Assembly (NCBI GenBank): GCA_025965155.1
Contig: JAOPXN010000073.1
Location: 1-64,000 of the forward strand
Direction: 5' to 3'
DNA: 64,000 nt
Origin: Propionibacteriaceae bacterium
GTDB taxonomy: Bacteria > Actinomycetota > Actinomycetes > Propionibacteriales > Propionibacteriaceae
Below, one piece after another: positions 25,296-34,420 of this stretch; positions within the stretch are counted from its first letter, which is position 1; each line of letters opens with the position of its first letter. Below the pieces are notes generated by a model. That model did no database searches and was not told where the DNA came from. It was given only the letters and a program-made list of their open reading frames with translations. A program made the translations under genes and the position numbers.

Positions 25296-27142
25296 GTAGG
25301 CAGCTGCCGGTTGCGGGCCCAGCCGAAGTCCGTGCTGCGGCGATACGTGATTTGGGCGCAGACCGTGGCGCCGTGGTTGGGGTCGTCCTTGTCAACGGGC
25401 TCGCCTCCGCGGCAGGTCTGATAGGTCCCTGGCTGCTCGGCCGAATCATCGACACGATCCAAGCCGGGTCCGGTGATGTGCTCAGCGCGGTCGACCGTCT
25501 TGCATTCGGCGCGCTGGTGTTCACGATCGTGCAGACAGTGCTGGCGTGGTGGGCGCTCAAGATCGGTTACCGGTTCGGCGAACGCACCGCGGCTCGTGTT
25601 CGAGAACGATTCTTGAAGCGGGCCTTGGCGCTGCCCCCACGGGTGGTGGACCGTCTTCCATTCGGCGATCTGATCGCGCGCGGCAGCACCGATGCTTCTC
25701 TTGTGGCCATGACGCTGCGGTCGGCAGTGCCCGAAGTTCTCGTGGCCATCGTCCAGGCCCTGTTCCTGATCATCGCGGTGCTCATCCTGGACCCTCTGCT
25801 CGGGCTTTGCGGGCTCGTGTGCTTGATCGGCGTTGGAGCGGCCGTGCGCTGGTATCTGCGACGTGCCCGGCCGGCCTATCTGGCAGTTGCCGCATCTGGT
25901 GCAGAGCTGGCCGATGTCGTCGTCAGCACCGCACACGGCGCCCGTACGATCGAACTGCTCGGGTTAGAACATCGCCGGACACAGGCCACAGAAGCCGCCA
26001 TCACTCAGGCCCGGTCTGCACGCCTAGGGGCCCTGTGGCTGCGAACGGTGCTGTTTCCGTGGTCGGAAGTCTCGCTAGCCCTGCCAGTGGTAGGTGTCCT
26101 TCTAGTCGGCGGCGCCCTTTACGCCGATGGTCTGGTCAGCCTCGGAGTGGTGGTGACGGCGACGGTGTACTTACGCCAACTCGCCGGCCCACTCGACACC
26201 CTGATGCTCTGGATCGAACAACTACAAGGCGCGGGAGCCTCCTACGCCCGCGTCGAAGGGCTAGCCGACATCCCCGACGAGGAACCCCAGCTGACCGCGA
26301 ACGTCCAAGACGTCGGCGCCGACGGTGACCGTATCCAAGTGAACAGCGCGCACTACAGCTACACGGGGGCTCGCGACGTACTTCACGGAATCAATCTCTT
26401 CGTGCAGCCCGGAGAACGGCTAGCCATCGTCGGCACCTCCGGAGCAGGAAAATCAACACTCGCTCGTCTTCTCGCTGGCCTCGACCGCCCACACACCGGC
26501 TCAGTGACCATTGGCGGTACACCAGTTGCTGACCTGCCACCCGACCACCTGCGCGAGCACGTCGTACTCATCACCCAAGATCATCACGTCTTCGGCGACA
26601 CCGTGCGCGACAACCTGCGCATCGCACGACCGAACGCAACGGACCAAGAAATGTACACCGCGTTAGACGCCGTCGGAGCCGCCTGGTTCGCCGACCTACC
26701 AAACGGGCTAGACGCCGAGGTCGGCCACGACACCAACCTCGACGGCGCCGGTGCCCAGCAACTCTCGCTGGCACGAGTCGTCCTCGCCAATCCCCACACG
26801 CTGATCTTGGACGAAGCCACCGCACAGCTCGACCCCAAGACAGCACGACAAACAGAACAATCACTAGCGGCCGTCCTCCGCGGTCGCACAGTGATCGCGA
26901 TCGCCCATCGCCTGCAAACAGCGCACGACGCCGACAGAATCGCAGTCATGGAAGCCGGCGAACTCGTCGAGCTCGGCACCCACAACGAACTTGTCAGCGC
27001 AGGACGCGTCTACGGCAAACTCTGGCAGGCATGGCACTCAGGATCGAAGACTCCATCACCCGACGATCAGCTGCTGGCCGATGACCATGGTGGCCGCATC
27101 GACACCCACCTCCGACGCCAAGTCGGAGATCACATCAAGTGA
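25292..27142 (+). CDS. ABC exporter half-transporter with catalytic ATP site (subunit 2)
   Basis: A 616-aa half-transporter with six transmembrane helices in residues 25-300 and an ATPase domain with Walker A GTSGAGKST (381-389), Q-loop ITQDHHVF, Walker B LILDEATAQLD with catalytic Glu, and switch His in AIAHRL. Its signature motif is degenerate: DGAGAQQLSLARV at about 484 in place of LSGGQ. With subunit 1 this gives one complete composite ATP site (this Walker A/B plus the partner's LSGGQ) and one empty site. A hydrophilic 35-residue tail follows. Likely exported substrates of such pairs are lipids, peptides or siderophores; not resolvable here. Confidence 0.92.
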   Translation: MSRQLPVAGPAEVRAAAIRDLGADRGAVVGVVLVNGLASAAGLIGPWLLGRIIDTIQAGSGDVLSAVDRLAFGALVFTIVQTVLAWWALKIGYRFGERTAARVRERFLKRALALPPRVVDRLPFGDLIARGSTDASLVAMTLRSAVPEVLVAIVQALFLIIAVLILDPLLGLCGLVCLIGVGAAVRWYLRRARPAYLAVAASGAELADVVVSTAHGARTIELLGLEHRRTQATEAAITQARSARLGALWLRTVLFPWSEVSLALPVVGVLLVGGALYADGLVSLGVVVTATVYLRQLAGPLDTLMLWIEQLQGAGASYARVEGLADIPDEEPQLTANVQDVGADGDRIQVNSAHYSYTGARDVLHGINLFVQPGERLAIVGTSGAGKSTLARLLAGLDRPHTGSVTIGGTPVADLPPDHLREHVVLITQDHHVFGDTVRDNLRIARPNATDQEMYTALDAVGAAWFADLPNGLDAEVGHDTNLDGAGAQQLSLARVVLANPHTLILDEATAQLDPKTARQTEQSLAAVLRGRTVIAIAHRLQTAHDADRIAVMEAGELVELGTHNELVSAGRVYGKLWQAWHSGSKTPSPDDQLLADDHGGRIDTHLRRQVGDHIK

Positions 27143-27285
27143 CGTGGGCCCAAAGACTGGTTGGTCGCGGCCAGGACCTCGTCGACGGCGCCCCGAATAC
27201 ACCACAGACAGTTCCGTTCGTCCGACATGCAGCCCACGACGGGAGGTGCACGTCCTGCGATCCAGGACGGGGTGTCGTAGGTTTT

Positions 27286-27297
27286 GTCCCGTGGGAC
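27286..27297. repeat. Palindrome GTCCC-GT-GGGAC over the start of the P-loop kinase gene
   Basis: GTCCC and GGGAC flank the two bases GT that begin the start codon at 27291. A matching palindrome GTCCC-AC-GGGAC lies at 27855-27866 after the gene. It could hide the start codon in an mRNA hairpin or bind a protein. A 7-bp stem with a 5-base loop (27251-27269) stands just upstream. Confidence 0.4.
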
Positions 27298-27818
27298 GAC
27301 CAACACTGATTCTGGTGAGTGGACCGGCAGGTTCGGGCAAGACCACTCTCGCGCACCAACTAGCCGCAGCGGTCGGGTGTCCGGCGTTGAGCAGGGACGA
27401 GATTAAGGAGGGGATGGTCTTTTCCAACCCGGGGTTCGTCGCGTCGTACAGCGATGCCCTCACCATGCGCACGTACGGGCTGTTCTTCGAAGCGATCAGC
27501 CTGCTGCTCCGCGCAGAAGTGACCCTCGTGGCCGAGGCGGCGTTCCAACACCGCCTCTGGGTCAAGGGCTTACCTCCCCTCGATGACCTGGCGACGCTCA
27601 AGATCGTTCGATGTGTCGTCTCGGACGAGGTGGCCCGCGAACGACAAGCAACCCGCATGCTGAGCCACAGCACTCGGGCAGCGCACGCGGATAACCAGCA
27701 CTTAGCGCTGTCCGAAACCTTCGACCCCATCCATCTGGACGCCCCAACGCTCGATGTCGATACCTCAGAGGGTTGGCGACCGGGCCTTCCGGCCATAGTG
27801 CAGTTCTGCCGCAGCTGA
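27291..27818 (+). CDS. P-loop NTPase/kinase (AAA_33, chloramphenicol phosphotransferase-like)
   Basis: A 175-aa small-molecule kinase type protein: LILVSGPAGSGKTTLAHQLA at residues 6-25 contains the Walker A motif, LSRDEIKEG is the substrate/Mg2+ contact after strand 2, and VTLVAEAAF is the second acidic strand. The lid Arg region is VARERQATRML. The GTG at 27291 is chosen because the family begins within ten residues of the P-loop; the open frame upstream overlaps the ABC gene. Substrate unknown. Family members modify sugars, antibiotics or nucleic acid ends. Confidence 0.82.
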   Translation: MGRPTLILVSGPAGSGKTTLAHQLAAAVGCPALSRDEIKEGMVFSNPGFVASYSDALTMRTYGLFFEAISLLLRAEVTLVAEAAFQHRLWVKGLPPLDDLATLKIVRCVVSDEVARERQATRMLSHSTRAAHADNQHLALSETFDPIHLDAPTLDVDTSEGWRPGLPAIVQFCRS

Positions 27819-27854
27819 GATCCGTCGACCACGGCAGCGACAACCGCAGGACCT

Positions 27855-27866
27855 GTCCCACGGGAC
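27855..27866. repeat. Palindrome GTCCC-AC-GGGAC after the P-loop kinase gene
   Basis: It is the reverse complement of the 12-base palindrome at 27286-27297, 37 bases beyond the kinase stop codon. The pair flanks the gene; no element boundary or target duplication is visible. Confidence 0.4.
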
Positions 27867-28109
27867 TGGTCATCGCTAACCTTGCAGCCGATCCTGTAAC
27901 GCCTGGACTGGACCACATTAGGCAGGTACGGGCCGACCAGCTGATCCCCCCGGACACACCACGCCAGGCCCGCCCGCCGGCCACGCCCAGCACCCGCCGG
28001 CCGGTGCCCAGTCCAAGCACTCCAAACCCTGCGTCCACAGCCGATGCGGGTCTCCCGATGCCGGAACCTCCGCGCGGATCCCAAGAGGTGATCCGGCCCG
28101 TTGTGGTCG

Positions 28110-28131
28110 GCGGCTTCGCCCGCGAAGCCGC
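28110..28131. terminator. Hairpin terminator of the Gfo/Idh gene
   Basis: GCGGCTTCG and CGAAGCCGC form a perfect 9-bp stem with loop CCCG. It begins four bases after the TAA of the minus-strand oxidoreductase and lies between convergent genes. No T-run follows, common for actinobacterial terminators. Confidence 0.55.
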
Positions 28132-28134
28132 GAC

Positions 28135-29181
28135 TTACCGTGACGTGGTCGGCACGTCGACGCTGCGGCCCTCCGCAGCGCTACGGCGTGCGGCGTCGAG
28201 GACCGCCGCCGTTGCCACGGCGTCCCAAGGATCGACGGGAACCGGCCGCCTCCCGCGAACCGCGCCGGCGAACTGCTTGTAGAACTGATCCCAGCGGCCG
28301 CGCTCGCTGGGGACGACCTCGCTCCCGGTTCCGCGGTGCAACGTCCCCCAGGCTCGCTGCGGCTCCCGACCCCAGTCTGCGCCTTCACTCGACGGCGTGC
28401 GGCCGGCTACCAGAGCATCCTCCTGACCGTCCATCGGCGCCGTCACCACGAAGGTGCCCTCACTCCCGCTCAACCGGAAGCGAGGTCTCGGGGCACTCTG
28501 CCGCCACGCTCCCGAGAGCTCGGTGTGCACTCCGCTGGCGTGCTGCAACAGCACCAAGAAGTCGTCCTCGGACTCCGGACCGACCTCGTGCGTCTCGGCG
28601 TACAGGCGACGCACCGGACCGAACAGGTGCAGGGCCTGATCGACCAGATGGCTGCCGAAATCGCGAAGCAAACCGCCGCCCGCCGCCGGCGGTTGGGGCT
28701 GCGGGGCCCAGCGTTCAAACGCCGACTCGAACCGCCGCACCTCGCCCAGGCTGCCGACGTCCAGGAGCCCGCGGATGGTCAGCAGGTCTGAGTCCCAGCG
28801 CCGGTTCTGATACGGGCTGAGCAGCACACCTTCACCCTCGGCCAGCTCAACCGTGTGCCGGGCAGCTTGGGCGTCCAGCGCGAACGGCTTATCGCAGACA
28901 ACCGGCAGTCCTCGGCAGAGCAACTCCTCGGTCAGCGCGGTGTGCGTGGCGGCCGGAGTGCACACCGTGACGGCATCCACCCCAGCCGCCACCAGGCCGT
29001 CAACCGAGTCGTACACCGCCACGTCGGGGTGATCGTGAGCAATCTCGGCTCGCCGGTCTGGGGAGCGGGTCACAACGCCGACCAACGCGCACCCAGGGGC
29101 ACTGGCGATTAGCGGCGCATGGAAGTAGCGACCCCCGAAGCCGTAGCCGACCAGCCCGATTCTCACCACAGCGTCCGTCAT
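28135..29181 (-). CDS. Gfo/Idh/MocA-family NAD(P)-dependent oxidoreductase
   Basis: A 348-aa two-domain dehydrogenase. RIGLVGYGFGGRYFHAPLI is the Rossmann fold nucleotide-binding start, VDAVTVCTPAATH the fourth strand, and VVCDKPFALD the catalytic Lys motif (EKP in most members; here DKP). GGGLLRDFGSHLVDQALHLFG is the second-domain motif with the catalytic His. The family oxidises or reduces sugars, inositols and related compounds. It stands alone, with a terminator hairpin directly downstream. Confidence 0.9.
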   Translation of the reverse strand: MTDAVVRIGLVGYGFGGRYFHAPLIASAPGCALVGVVTRSPDRRAEIAHDHPDVAVYDSVDGLVAAGVDAVTVCTPAATHTALTEELLCRGLPVVCDKPFALDAQAARHTVELAEGEGVLLSPYQNRRWDSDLLTIRGLLDVGSLGEVRRFESAFERWAPQPQPPAAGGGLLRDFGSHLVDQALHLFGPVRRLYAETHEVGPESEDDFLVLLQHASGVHTELSGAWRQSAPRPRFRLSGSEGTFVVTAPMDGQEDALVAGRTPSSEGADWGREPQRAWGTLHRGTGSEVVPSERGRWDQFYKQFAGAVRGRRPVPVDPWDAVATAAVLDAARRSAAEGRSVDVPTTSR

Positions 29182-29950
29182 GGCGCGATCGTATCGGCCC
29201 GGTCACCAAACTTGCGTTGCGCATGTTGATCAGGCCAGGACCGTTCATGCGTTCGGCGTCTCGGGGTTGTGTCTCCAGCGACTGCTGAAACTGGCAGAGA
29301 TCGATGAGGCCGTTCGGCCCGACGTGAACCGGACGAAATCAGCACAGTTACGCGAGTCTGCTGCGGTCACCGGTCCAGCAAAACCAGCACGTTGGCTGAA
29401 TCTCCCAGCAGGTCAGCGTTGGCCCGAGGCGAACCCCGATGCGAATATGTGCGCAAAGTTCTGCCCATTTCGGGATATTTCGGTGACTATTGCGTCCGGC
29501 CCAGTAGGGCATTTCGCGCGCCTGCTAACCGATGAGGCGGCAGTCACGCCAGCAACTCCATCCGGGACGCAGGTGTTGACAGACCAGAGCATGCACGCAG
29601 CCAATTATCGTTCGAGCGTGGCACTCACTTTGGGGGTCCGGTCCTCGGCCGGAGACCTTCCAACGTTAGAAGAAATGTGCAACGCTCGTATCGCGTCACG
29701 CAGGAGGAACCCCACCCACCGCTTCCTGCGCGCGTAAGGTCCTCGGCGGACCGCACGAGTCCGCCGAGGGCCGACCTGAGTCTAGGGATCGCCGGCAGGC
29801 AGGTGCGAGGGTGCTGACGATGATCTCATCGAAGCGCGCCGGGGTTGCAAGCGATACCGGCTTTCTGATCGCTGTATCCACGGCACTTGGGCAGCTGGGC
29901 ATCGCAGGTTTGCGGGGGCCCAGTGGAGACGGGGACTGTCGTTTACACGC
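29182..29950. other. Intergenic stretch, no gene seen
   Basis: About 770 bases. The plus-strand frame 29180-29737 is open but has no family resemblance and unusual codon use, so it is not called. The feature of note is the hairpin at 29741-29769. Confidence 0.45.
29741..29769. terminator. Strong hairpin, 11-bp perfect stem
   Basis: CCTCGGCGGAC and GTCCGCCGAGG pair around the loop CGCACGA. It lies 182 bases below the end of the PrsW gene on the minus strand and follows no recognised plus-strand gene. It may terminate PrsW transcription or mark a lost or unseen transcript. Confidence 0.5.
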
Positions 29951-30769
29951 CTACACAGCTGAGGTTCGAAGTGTCCCACCCTGGCTTGACGGCTCGGGCT
30001 CCTCATGTCCGAGCTTGCGTGCCGCAACGAGAAGCAGCCCAAGGCTGATGACGGAGAGAATCAGGTAGGCGATGCTGCTGCCGAGGCTGTCCCAGGCGGT
30101 ATGGAGGAGGATGGACACGACGAAGGCGCCGAGGAACGCCAGGACAGCCTTCGGCTGCCACCGACGTGAGGCAGCCCACCACAGGGCCGCAGTGGTGAGG
30201 CCAGTCCAGGCCATGTGCGCTGCAGGGCTCATCAGCCCGCGCAGCAGCAGCACATCGGTGGTCGCGTCGATACTGCCTCGGGTGGCGATCAGGAACACGA
30301 AGGCGTACCCCATCGTCTCCAACACAGCGAACCCGGCACCGCTGGCTACCCCGACGACGAGGCCGTGCGAAGGGATGCGCCACTGGCCGCCGTACAGCCT
30401 GGCCGGCAGCAGCAGGAGCAGCGCCGGAAAGATCAACTTGGCGGTTTCCTCGGAGAACCCAACGACGAGCGTCGGCAGGGTGCCGAGATCATTCAGCGCG
30501 TTGTACTCGAGGAGTCCTGCTGCCACGACGCCGACCACACCGCCGACCAGGGCGGTGATGGCCAGGAGCGTTCCGGGAACGCCGAAGGAGAGGCGGCGAC
30601 CCCAGACGAAAGCGACGAGGGCCGCTGGGATGACCGCGGCACCGATCAGGATCAACGACGGAACGAAGTTAGGGTTCTGGGTTACGATCAGCGCGGACCT
30701 GACGAGCAGGAACAGGGTCACGCCGACCACAAGAATCGCAAGCCAGGCAAAGCGTCGCGCGGCAGCCAT
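29951..30769 (-). CDS. PrsW-family intramembrane metalloprotease
   Basis: A 272-aa membrane protein with about seven to eight helices. GFSEETAK holds the EExxK motif (Glu107, Glu108, Lys111), LLRGLMSPAAHMAWTGLTTA the His motif, and SILLHTAWDSLG the second His motif; these are the catalytic signatures of PrsW, first known for cutting anti-sigma factor RsiW. In actinobacteria the family is frequent and the targets are mostly unknown. No anti-sigma or sigma gene lies near, so the substrate remains open. Confidence 0.9.
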   Translation of the reverse strand: MAAARRFAWLAILVVGVTLFLLVRSALIVTQNPNFVPSLILIGAAVIPAALVAFVWGRRLSFGVPGTLLAITALVGGVVGVVAAGLLEYNALNDLGTLPTLVVGFSEETAKLIFPALLLLLPARLYGGQWRIPSHGLVVGVASGAGFAVLETMGYAFVFLIATRGSIDATTDVLLLRGLMSPAAHMAWTGLTTAALWWAASRRWQPKAVLAFLGAFVVSILLHTAWDSLGSSIAYLILSVISLGLLLVAARKLGHEEPEPSSQGGTLRTSAV

Positions 30770-30912
30770 TTCCCCACGGTATGCCGGTCTGGGGCCCTGC
30801 CGAATCCCTGGTTCTAGGGATGAGAAGCAAGCGTGCTGGTGGCGCGATCAGCTGCCTGCGATCCTCATCCACCGGGCCCGGAGCCGTTGTACGGGGCTGA
30901 ATCGGCGTTGCG

Positions 30913-31916
30913 TCACGCTTGGGGTAGCACGATCGCCTTCAGTGACTCCGGTTCGGTGTGGCTGAGGGTGAGCGCCGCCTCGGCGTCCTTGATACCGAAG
31001 CGGTGGGTGATCACCTTGTCGACGTTGACCGCACCGGACGCGATCAGCTGCAGTGCTAACGGATAGGTGTTGGCGTAGCGGAACGTGCCAGTGATCGTGA
31101 TCTCGTGGCCTTGGATGAGCGGCACGTTGATAGCGACAGTATCGGCCCCCATTCCTACCAGGACGACGCGGCTGGCGCGGGCCAGGGCTTGCATTCCGGT
31201 GCTGAGCGCGGCCTGGGAGCCGGAGCATTCGAGCAGGACGTCGTAGTCCCGCGTGAGCGGCTCGTTGGCTAGCTGGGCGTCCAGACCGAGTTGCTGAGCG
31301 GTGTCCAGACGAAACTGGCTGAGATCGGTCACCGTGACGCTGCTGGCCCCGAACGCCCGAGCGACCTGGGCGGCCAAGAGTCCGATGGGGCCCGCGCCAG
31401 TGACGAGGACGCGGTCGCCAGCAGAGATCTGGGCTTTGCGAGCCGCCCACACCCCGACCGACACTGCCTCGGCCATCGCCGCTTGTTCGTGGCTGAGACC
31501 GGCGGGAACGGCATGGGCGAAGGCGGCGTCGATGGCCACGAACTCGCAGATAGCGCCATCCACCGGCGGCGTCGCGAAGAAGACGACCTCCGGGCACAGG
31601 TTGTACCGGCCGTGGAGGCACTCAGCACATGACTTGCAAGGTACGCCGGGCTCCAGCGCTACGTGCTGACCGAGCACGCTCGGGTCGACACCCTCTCCGA
31701 TGTCGACCACGGTCCCGGCTGCCTCGTGCCGATGATCATCGGCTGATGCACGACGTAGCTGCCGATGCGGCCGTGTTGGTAGTAGTGCACGTCGGAGCCG
31801 CAGATGCCCACCGCCTGCAACTCGACGAGGACTTGGCCTGGGCCCGGATCGGGGACCGGCCGGTCTTCGATGCTGAGTGTGGCGGCCGCATGGAGGACTG
31901 CGCTTCGGTTGGTCAT
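30913..31916 (-). pseudogene. Sorbitol/L-iditol 2-dehydrogenase-like zinc dehydrogenase, frameshifted
   Basis: The gene starts at ATG 31916 with the typical LVELQAVGICGSDVHYYQHG (catalytic Cys) and runs to HQPMIIG. There the expected HEAAGTVVDIGEG continues in the next frame: one base (a G on the plus strand near 31728, giving GTGCC for GTGGCC) is missing. The rest, VDIGEGVDPSVLGQHVALEP, structural-zinc CxSCxxCLxGRYNLC, Rossmann motif VTGAGPIGLLAAQV, is intact to the stop at 30913. The total of about 334 codons equals the family length. A single lesion means recent inactivation or a sequencing error. It is divergent from the AraC gene at 32067, a likely former regulator. Confidence 0.82.
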
Positions 31917-32066
31917 CTGGTCTCGCTCTCGATGTCGGTAGACGGCTCCGGCCCCGTCGTCGTTAGATCGAGGCTAGGCCCGACGCGACCCCAGTTCTAG
32001 CGGTCAACATGTCCCATAGTGATACTCTGTTGCCTCCCGGCGTACTTAGTGCGGAAGGAGTATCGG

Positions 32067-32987
32067 GTGGCGGCGTCTCCGGAGCGAGTCCTCTCGGCCG
32101 CTGTCGCGCAGCGGCTGGCGGCGATACCGGCTGCCCGGGAGGTGGTGCCCAGCGATCCACGTCTTTCTGCGCGGTGGCACATGCACAGCGTGCCGAGCCC
32201 CTTCTCCCGGTGGAACTATCATCCCGAGTTCGAAGTCCATCTGATCAGATTCGGCACTGGGCGCTACATCGTGGGCGACCGGATCGACGCCTTCGCCGCG
32301 GGCCAGCTGGTCCTGGTCGGGTCCAACGTTCCGCATCACTGGATCAGCGACCTGGAACCCGGCGAGACGATCACCGACCGAGACGTGGTCTTTCAGTTCC
32401 ATCCGAGCTGGATAGAGCGCTGTCGTGAAGTGCTTCCGGAGCTGAGCCAGATCGAGCCGATGCTCACAAAGTCGGCCAGGGGTATCGAGTTCAGCGGTCA
32501 AACGGCGGTCGACGGAGCGGGGGAGTTGGAACTGATCGGATCAACCGCTGGGGCAGAGCGGCTGCAGCACATCTTCGGCCTGCTTGGGATCCTGGCCAAT
32601 GCCCCCGCCGCGGAACACAGGACGCTGGCCAAAGCGTGGCTTCCTCCGCTCGACGATCGCTATGCGGCGGACATCATAGACCGGGCTTTCGCCTACATCT
32701 TCGACAACCTGACCAAAGACGTCCGGCTCTCCGACGCAGCAGATCTGATTGGCATGTCGGAGTCTGCCTTCTCTAAGTACTTCAAACGCGTCAGCGGCCA
32801 GACGTTCAGCGACACAGTTCGCAAACTCCGCCTCGCTCACGCGGGCAAGCTGCTCAAGGAGACCAACCTGCCCGTGTCGGCAATTTACCAACGGGTTGGC
32901 TACACCAACCTGTCGAACTTCAACCGTCAGTTCCGAGCACACTACGGGCTCACCCCACGAGACTTCCGCCGCCCCGACAGCACCTGA
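32067..32987 (+). CDS. AraC-family transcriptional regulator with cupin N-domain
   Basis: A 306-aa regulator. The first 130 residues form an AraC-type cupin that reads a small ligand (WNYHPEFEVHLIRFGTGRYI, GQLVLVGSNVPHHWISDL). Residues 205-305 form two helix-turn-helix units; SDAADLIGMSESAFSKYFKR is the first and VGYTNLSNFNRQFRAHYGLT the second. GTG 32067 is preferred because GGAAGGAG lies seven bases upstream; GTG 32019 is an alternative. Divergent placement next to the broken sorbitol-type dehydrogenase suggests control of polyol or sugar use. Confidence 0.9.
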   Translation: MAASPERVLSAAVAQRLAAIPAAREVVPSDPRLSARWHMHSVPSPFSRWNYHPEFEVHLIRFGTGRYIVGDRIDAFAAGQLVLVGSNVPHHWISDLEPGETITDRDVVFQFHPSWIERCREVLPELSQIEPMLTKSARGIEFSGQTAVDGAGELELIGSTAGAERLQHIFGLLGILANAPAAEHRTLAKAWLPPLDDRYAADIIDRAFAYIFDNLTKDVRLSDAADLIGMSESAFSKYFKRVSGQTFSDTVRKLRLAHAGKLLKETNLPVSAIYQRVGYTNLSNFNRQFRAHYGLTPRDFRRPDST

Positions 32988-33172
32988 CACGAGGGATGGA
33001 GCGCCCACCGTGCCAGATGAGCTAACGTCAGAAAAGTATCGGTTTCCGACATCCAGCGCGCTAGTCCCAACGAAGCAGCCTGGCTTACGTTTAGTGCGGC
33101 GGCCACCCACCGTGGGCCAACATGGCCGGCTCCACGGCGCCCCAAGGCATGCCACGAACCAAGCGAGGTCAC

Positions 33173-33532
33173 ATGACATCCCACGGCGCCAAAGAAGGCG
33201 CACACGACGCCAGCATGAGCGATGAACAGGACGGCATCTTCACCCTGACTCTCGGGCTTCCCGACATTCCGGACAGCCGGGCGGAGGTTCACGCCCTGAT
33301 TCGTCATCAGCTCGACCAGTACAGACCAATCCTCCAGCCACATCACGACGGCGGCCTCGAGATCACCCTTACGATCGCCGCCGCTGACCTATGGCTGTCC
33401 CTGCTCCTCGCCATGTCCGCCCTGACCCAGACCGGGTACCCACCACAGTGGGTCGAAGCCATGACCACCTCCGAGCACCGGCGTCGCCGACGCGCGCTGA
33501 ACACGACGTCGCCGCCAACCGCGAGCCCCTAA
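33173..33532 (+). CDS. Small conserved hypothetical protein
   Basis: A 119-aa protein that I cannot assign. After a polar, His/Asp-rich start (30 residues) comes a region with ITLTIAAADLWLSLLLAMSA and TQTGYPPQWVEAMTTSEHRR, plausible amphipathic and hydrophobic helices, ending in a Thr/Pro/Ser tail. The start could also be ATG 33215. Codon bias is consistent with coding. It stands alone after the AraC gene. Confidence 0.5.
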   Translation: MTSHGAKEGAHDASMSDEQDGIFTLTLGLPDIPDSRAEVHALIRHQLDQYRPILQPHHDGGLEITLTIAAADLWLSLLLAMSALTQTGYPPQWVEAMTTSEHRRRRRALNTTSPPTASP

Positions 33533-33843
33533 TTTGAGGGGCTCCTGGTAACCATATCTGGGGATATGTTCGGTCGCGCGGCCGCTATACGGTGTAAACA
33601 ACCTGGCTGGGAGACCCAAACCCCCGAGCATCCGCAGCCACATCCACGAGGCGGGTCGGTCGCGCCGAAACCTCTAGGGCGGCGCGACTGCCCGTTTAAA
33701 ACTCTTAGTACCCGGTGGGGTGGGTCGTGGCGAGCCATCAACGCGAGCCGACGATGAACAACGGTCTAGGAAAGCACGTCAATCAAAACTCAGACTGCAA
33801 CAGCGCGGTCCACGCCTTGGGCCATTCCTCGGAAGGAATAATC
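33533..33843. other. Intergenic region upstream of a secreted protein gene
   Basis: About 310 bases. An inverted repeat CATATC-TGGG-GATATG at 33553-33568 and a locally AT-richer area near 33698-33708 (CGTTTAAAACTC) are visible. The ribosome binding site GGAAGGA for the next gene lies at about 33830. No other gene is supported. Confidence 0.45.
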
Positions 33844-34341
33844 ATGCGTAAAGTCCTGACCATCGCTATATCGGCCGTGGCCGCCGCTGCGCTTAGCGGA
33901 ACCCCGGCAGCCCATGCATCGTCAGACTCTAAGGTCCCCTTGATCTACGGGCCCCTGGTCGATTGTGCGGCAGCTGCGGATCCCATCATCACCGGATCGT
34001 CTACAGAGACAGAGAGTTACGTCAAGCTGAAGCACGATGACGACGGCGGTGTTCGTGTCGAGGTGGGCCTTCGGGACGCGGCCCCCGCTACGCCTTTTGA
34101 TGTTCGCGTCGTTCAAGTAGTAACAGACGCTACTACGGGTACCGCCACCGCCATGGACTGCAACACAGTCAACGGCACGGTTACTACAGATGACCGAGGC
34201 AGAGCCAAGATAAGACTCACCGAAGACCGTGTCAAAGATGCCGACTCATTCCAGGTTCTTGTCTATCCTAACCCTGCAGACAGCAAAGAAGAGGCACTCA
34301 GTGGTTACCACACGAGCCTTATACCGCTAGATGGTGAATAG
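33844..34341 (+). CDS. Small secreted protein of unknown function
   Basis: A 165-aa protein with a Sec signal peptide (MRKVLTIAISAVAAAALSGT, cleavage likely after AHA-SS). The mature part of about 140 residues has two Cys (in VDCAAA and MDCNT) that could form a disulfide, alternating beta-type segments and an acidic end. I do not recognise the domain. Third-position GC is clearly lower than in the neighbourhood (codons such as ACA, AGA, ATA, GTA are used), as in the convergent gene at 34421-34939; transfer as a pair is possible. Confidence 0.72.
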   Translation: MRKVLTIAISAVAAAALSGTPAAHASSDSKVPLIYGPLVDCAAAADPIITGSSTETESYVKLKHDDDGGVRVEVGLRDAAPATPFDVRVVQVVTDATTGTATAMDCNTVNGTVTTDDRGRAKIRLTEDRVKDADSFQVLVYPNPADSKEEALSGYHTSLIPLDGE

Positions 34342-34420
34342 GCCGTGTGGTGCCCACCGCGGCACTGACGTGGTGATTACCTAACCGGGACCGGGAGGCA
34401 AGCGGTGCAGTCAGACCAGA

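Larger units (their letters stand above)
27819..28134. other. Convergent intergenic region with hairpins
   Basis: About 316 bases between two convergent genes with no supported reading frame. It holds the palindrome at 27855-27866 and the strong hairpin at 28110-28131. Confidence 0.45.

Noticed and set aside
29180-29737. Plus-strand open frame of 185 codons in the gap before PrsW
   Set aside because: No family resemblance, no ribosome binding site and irregular codon use; kept as intergenic, though a small gene cannot be excluded.
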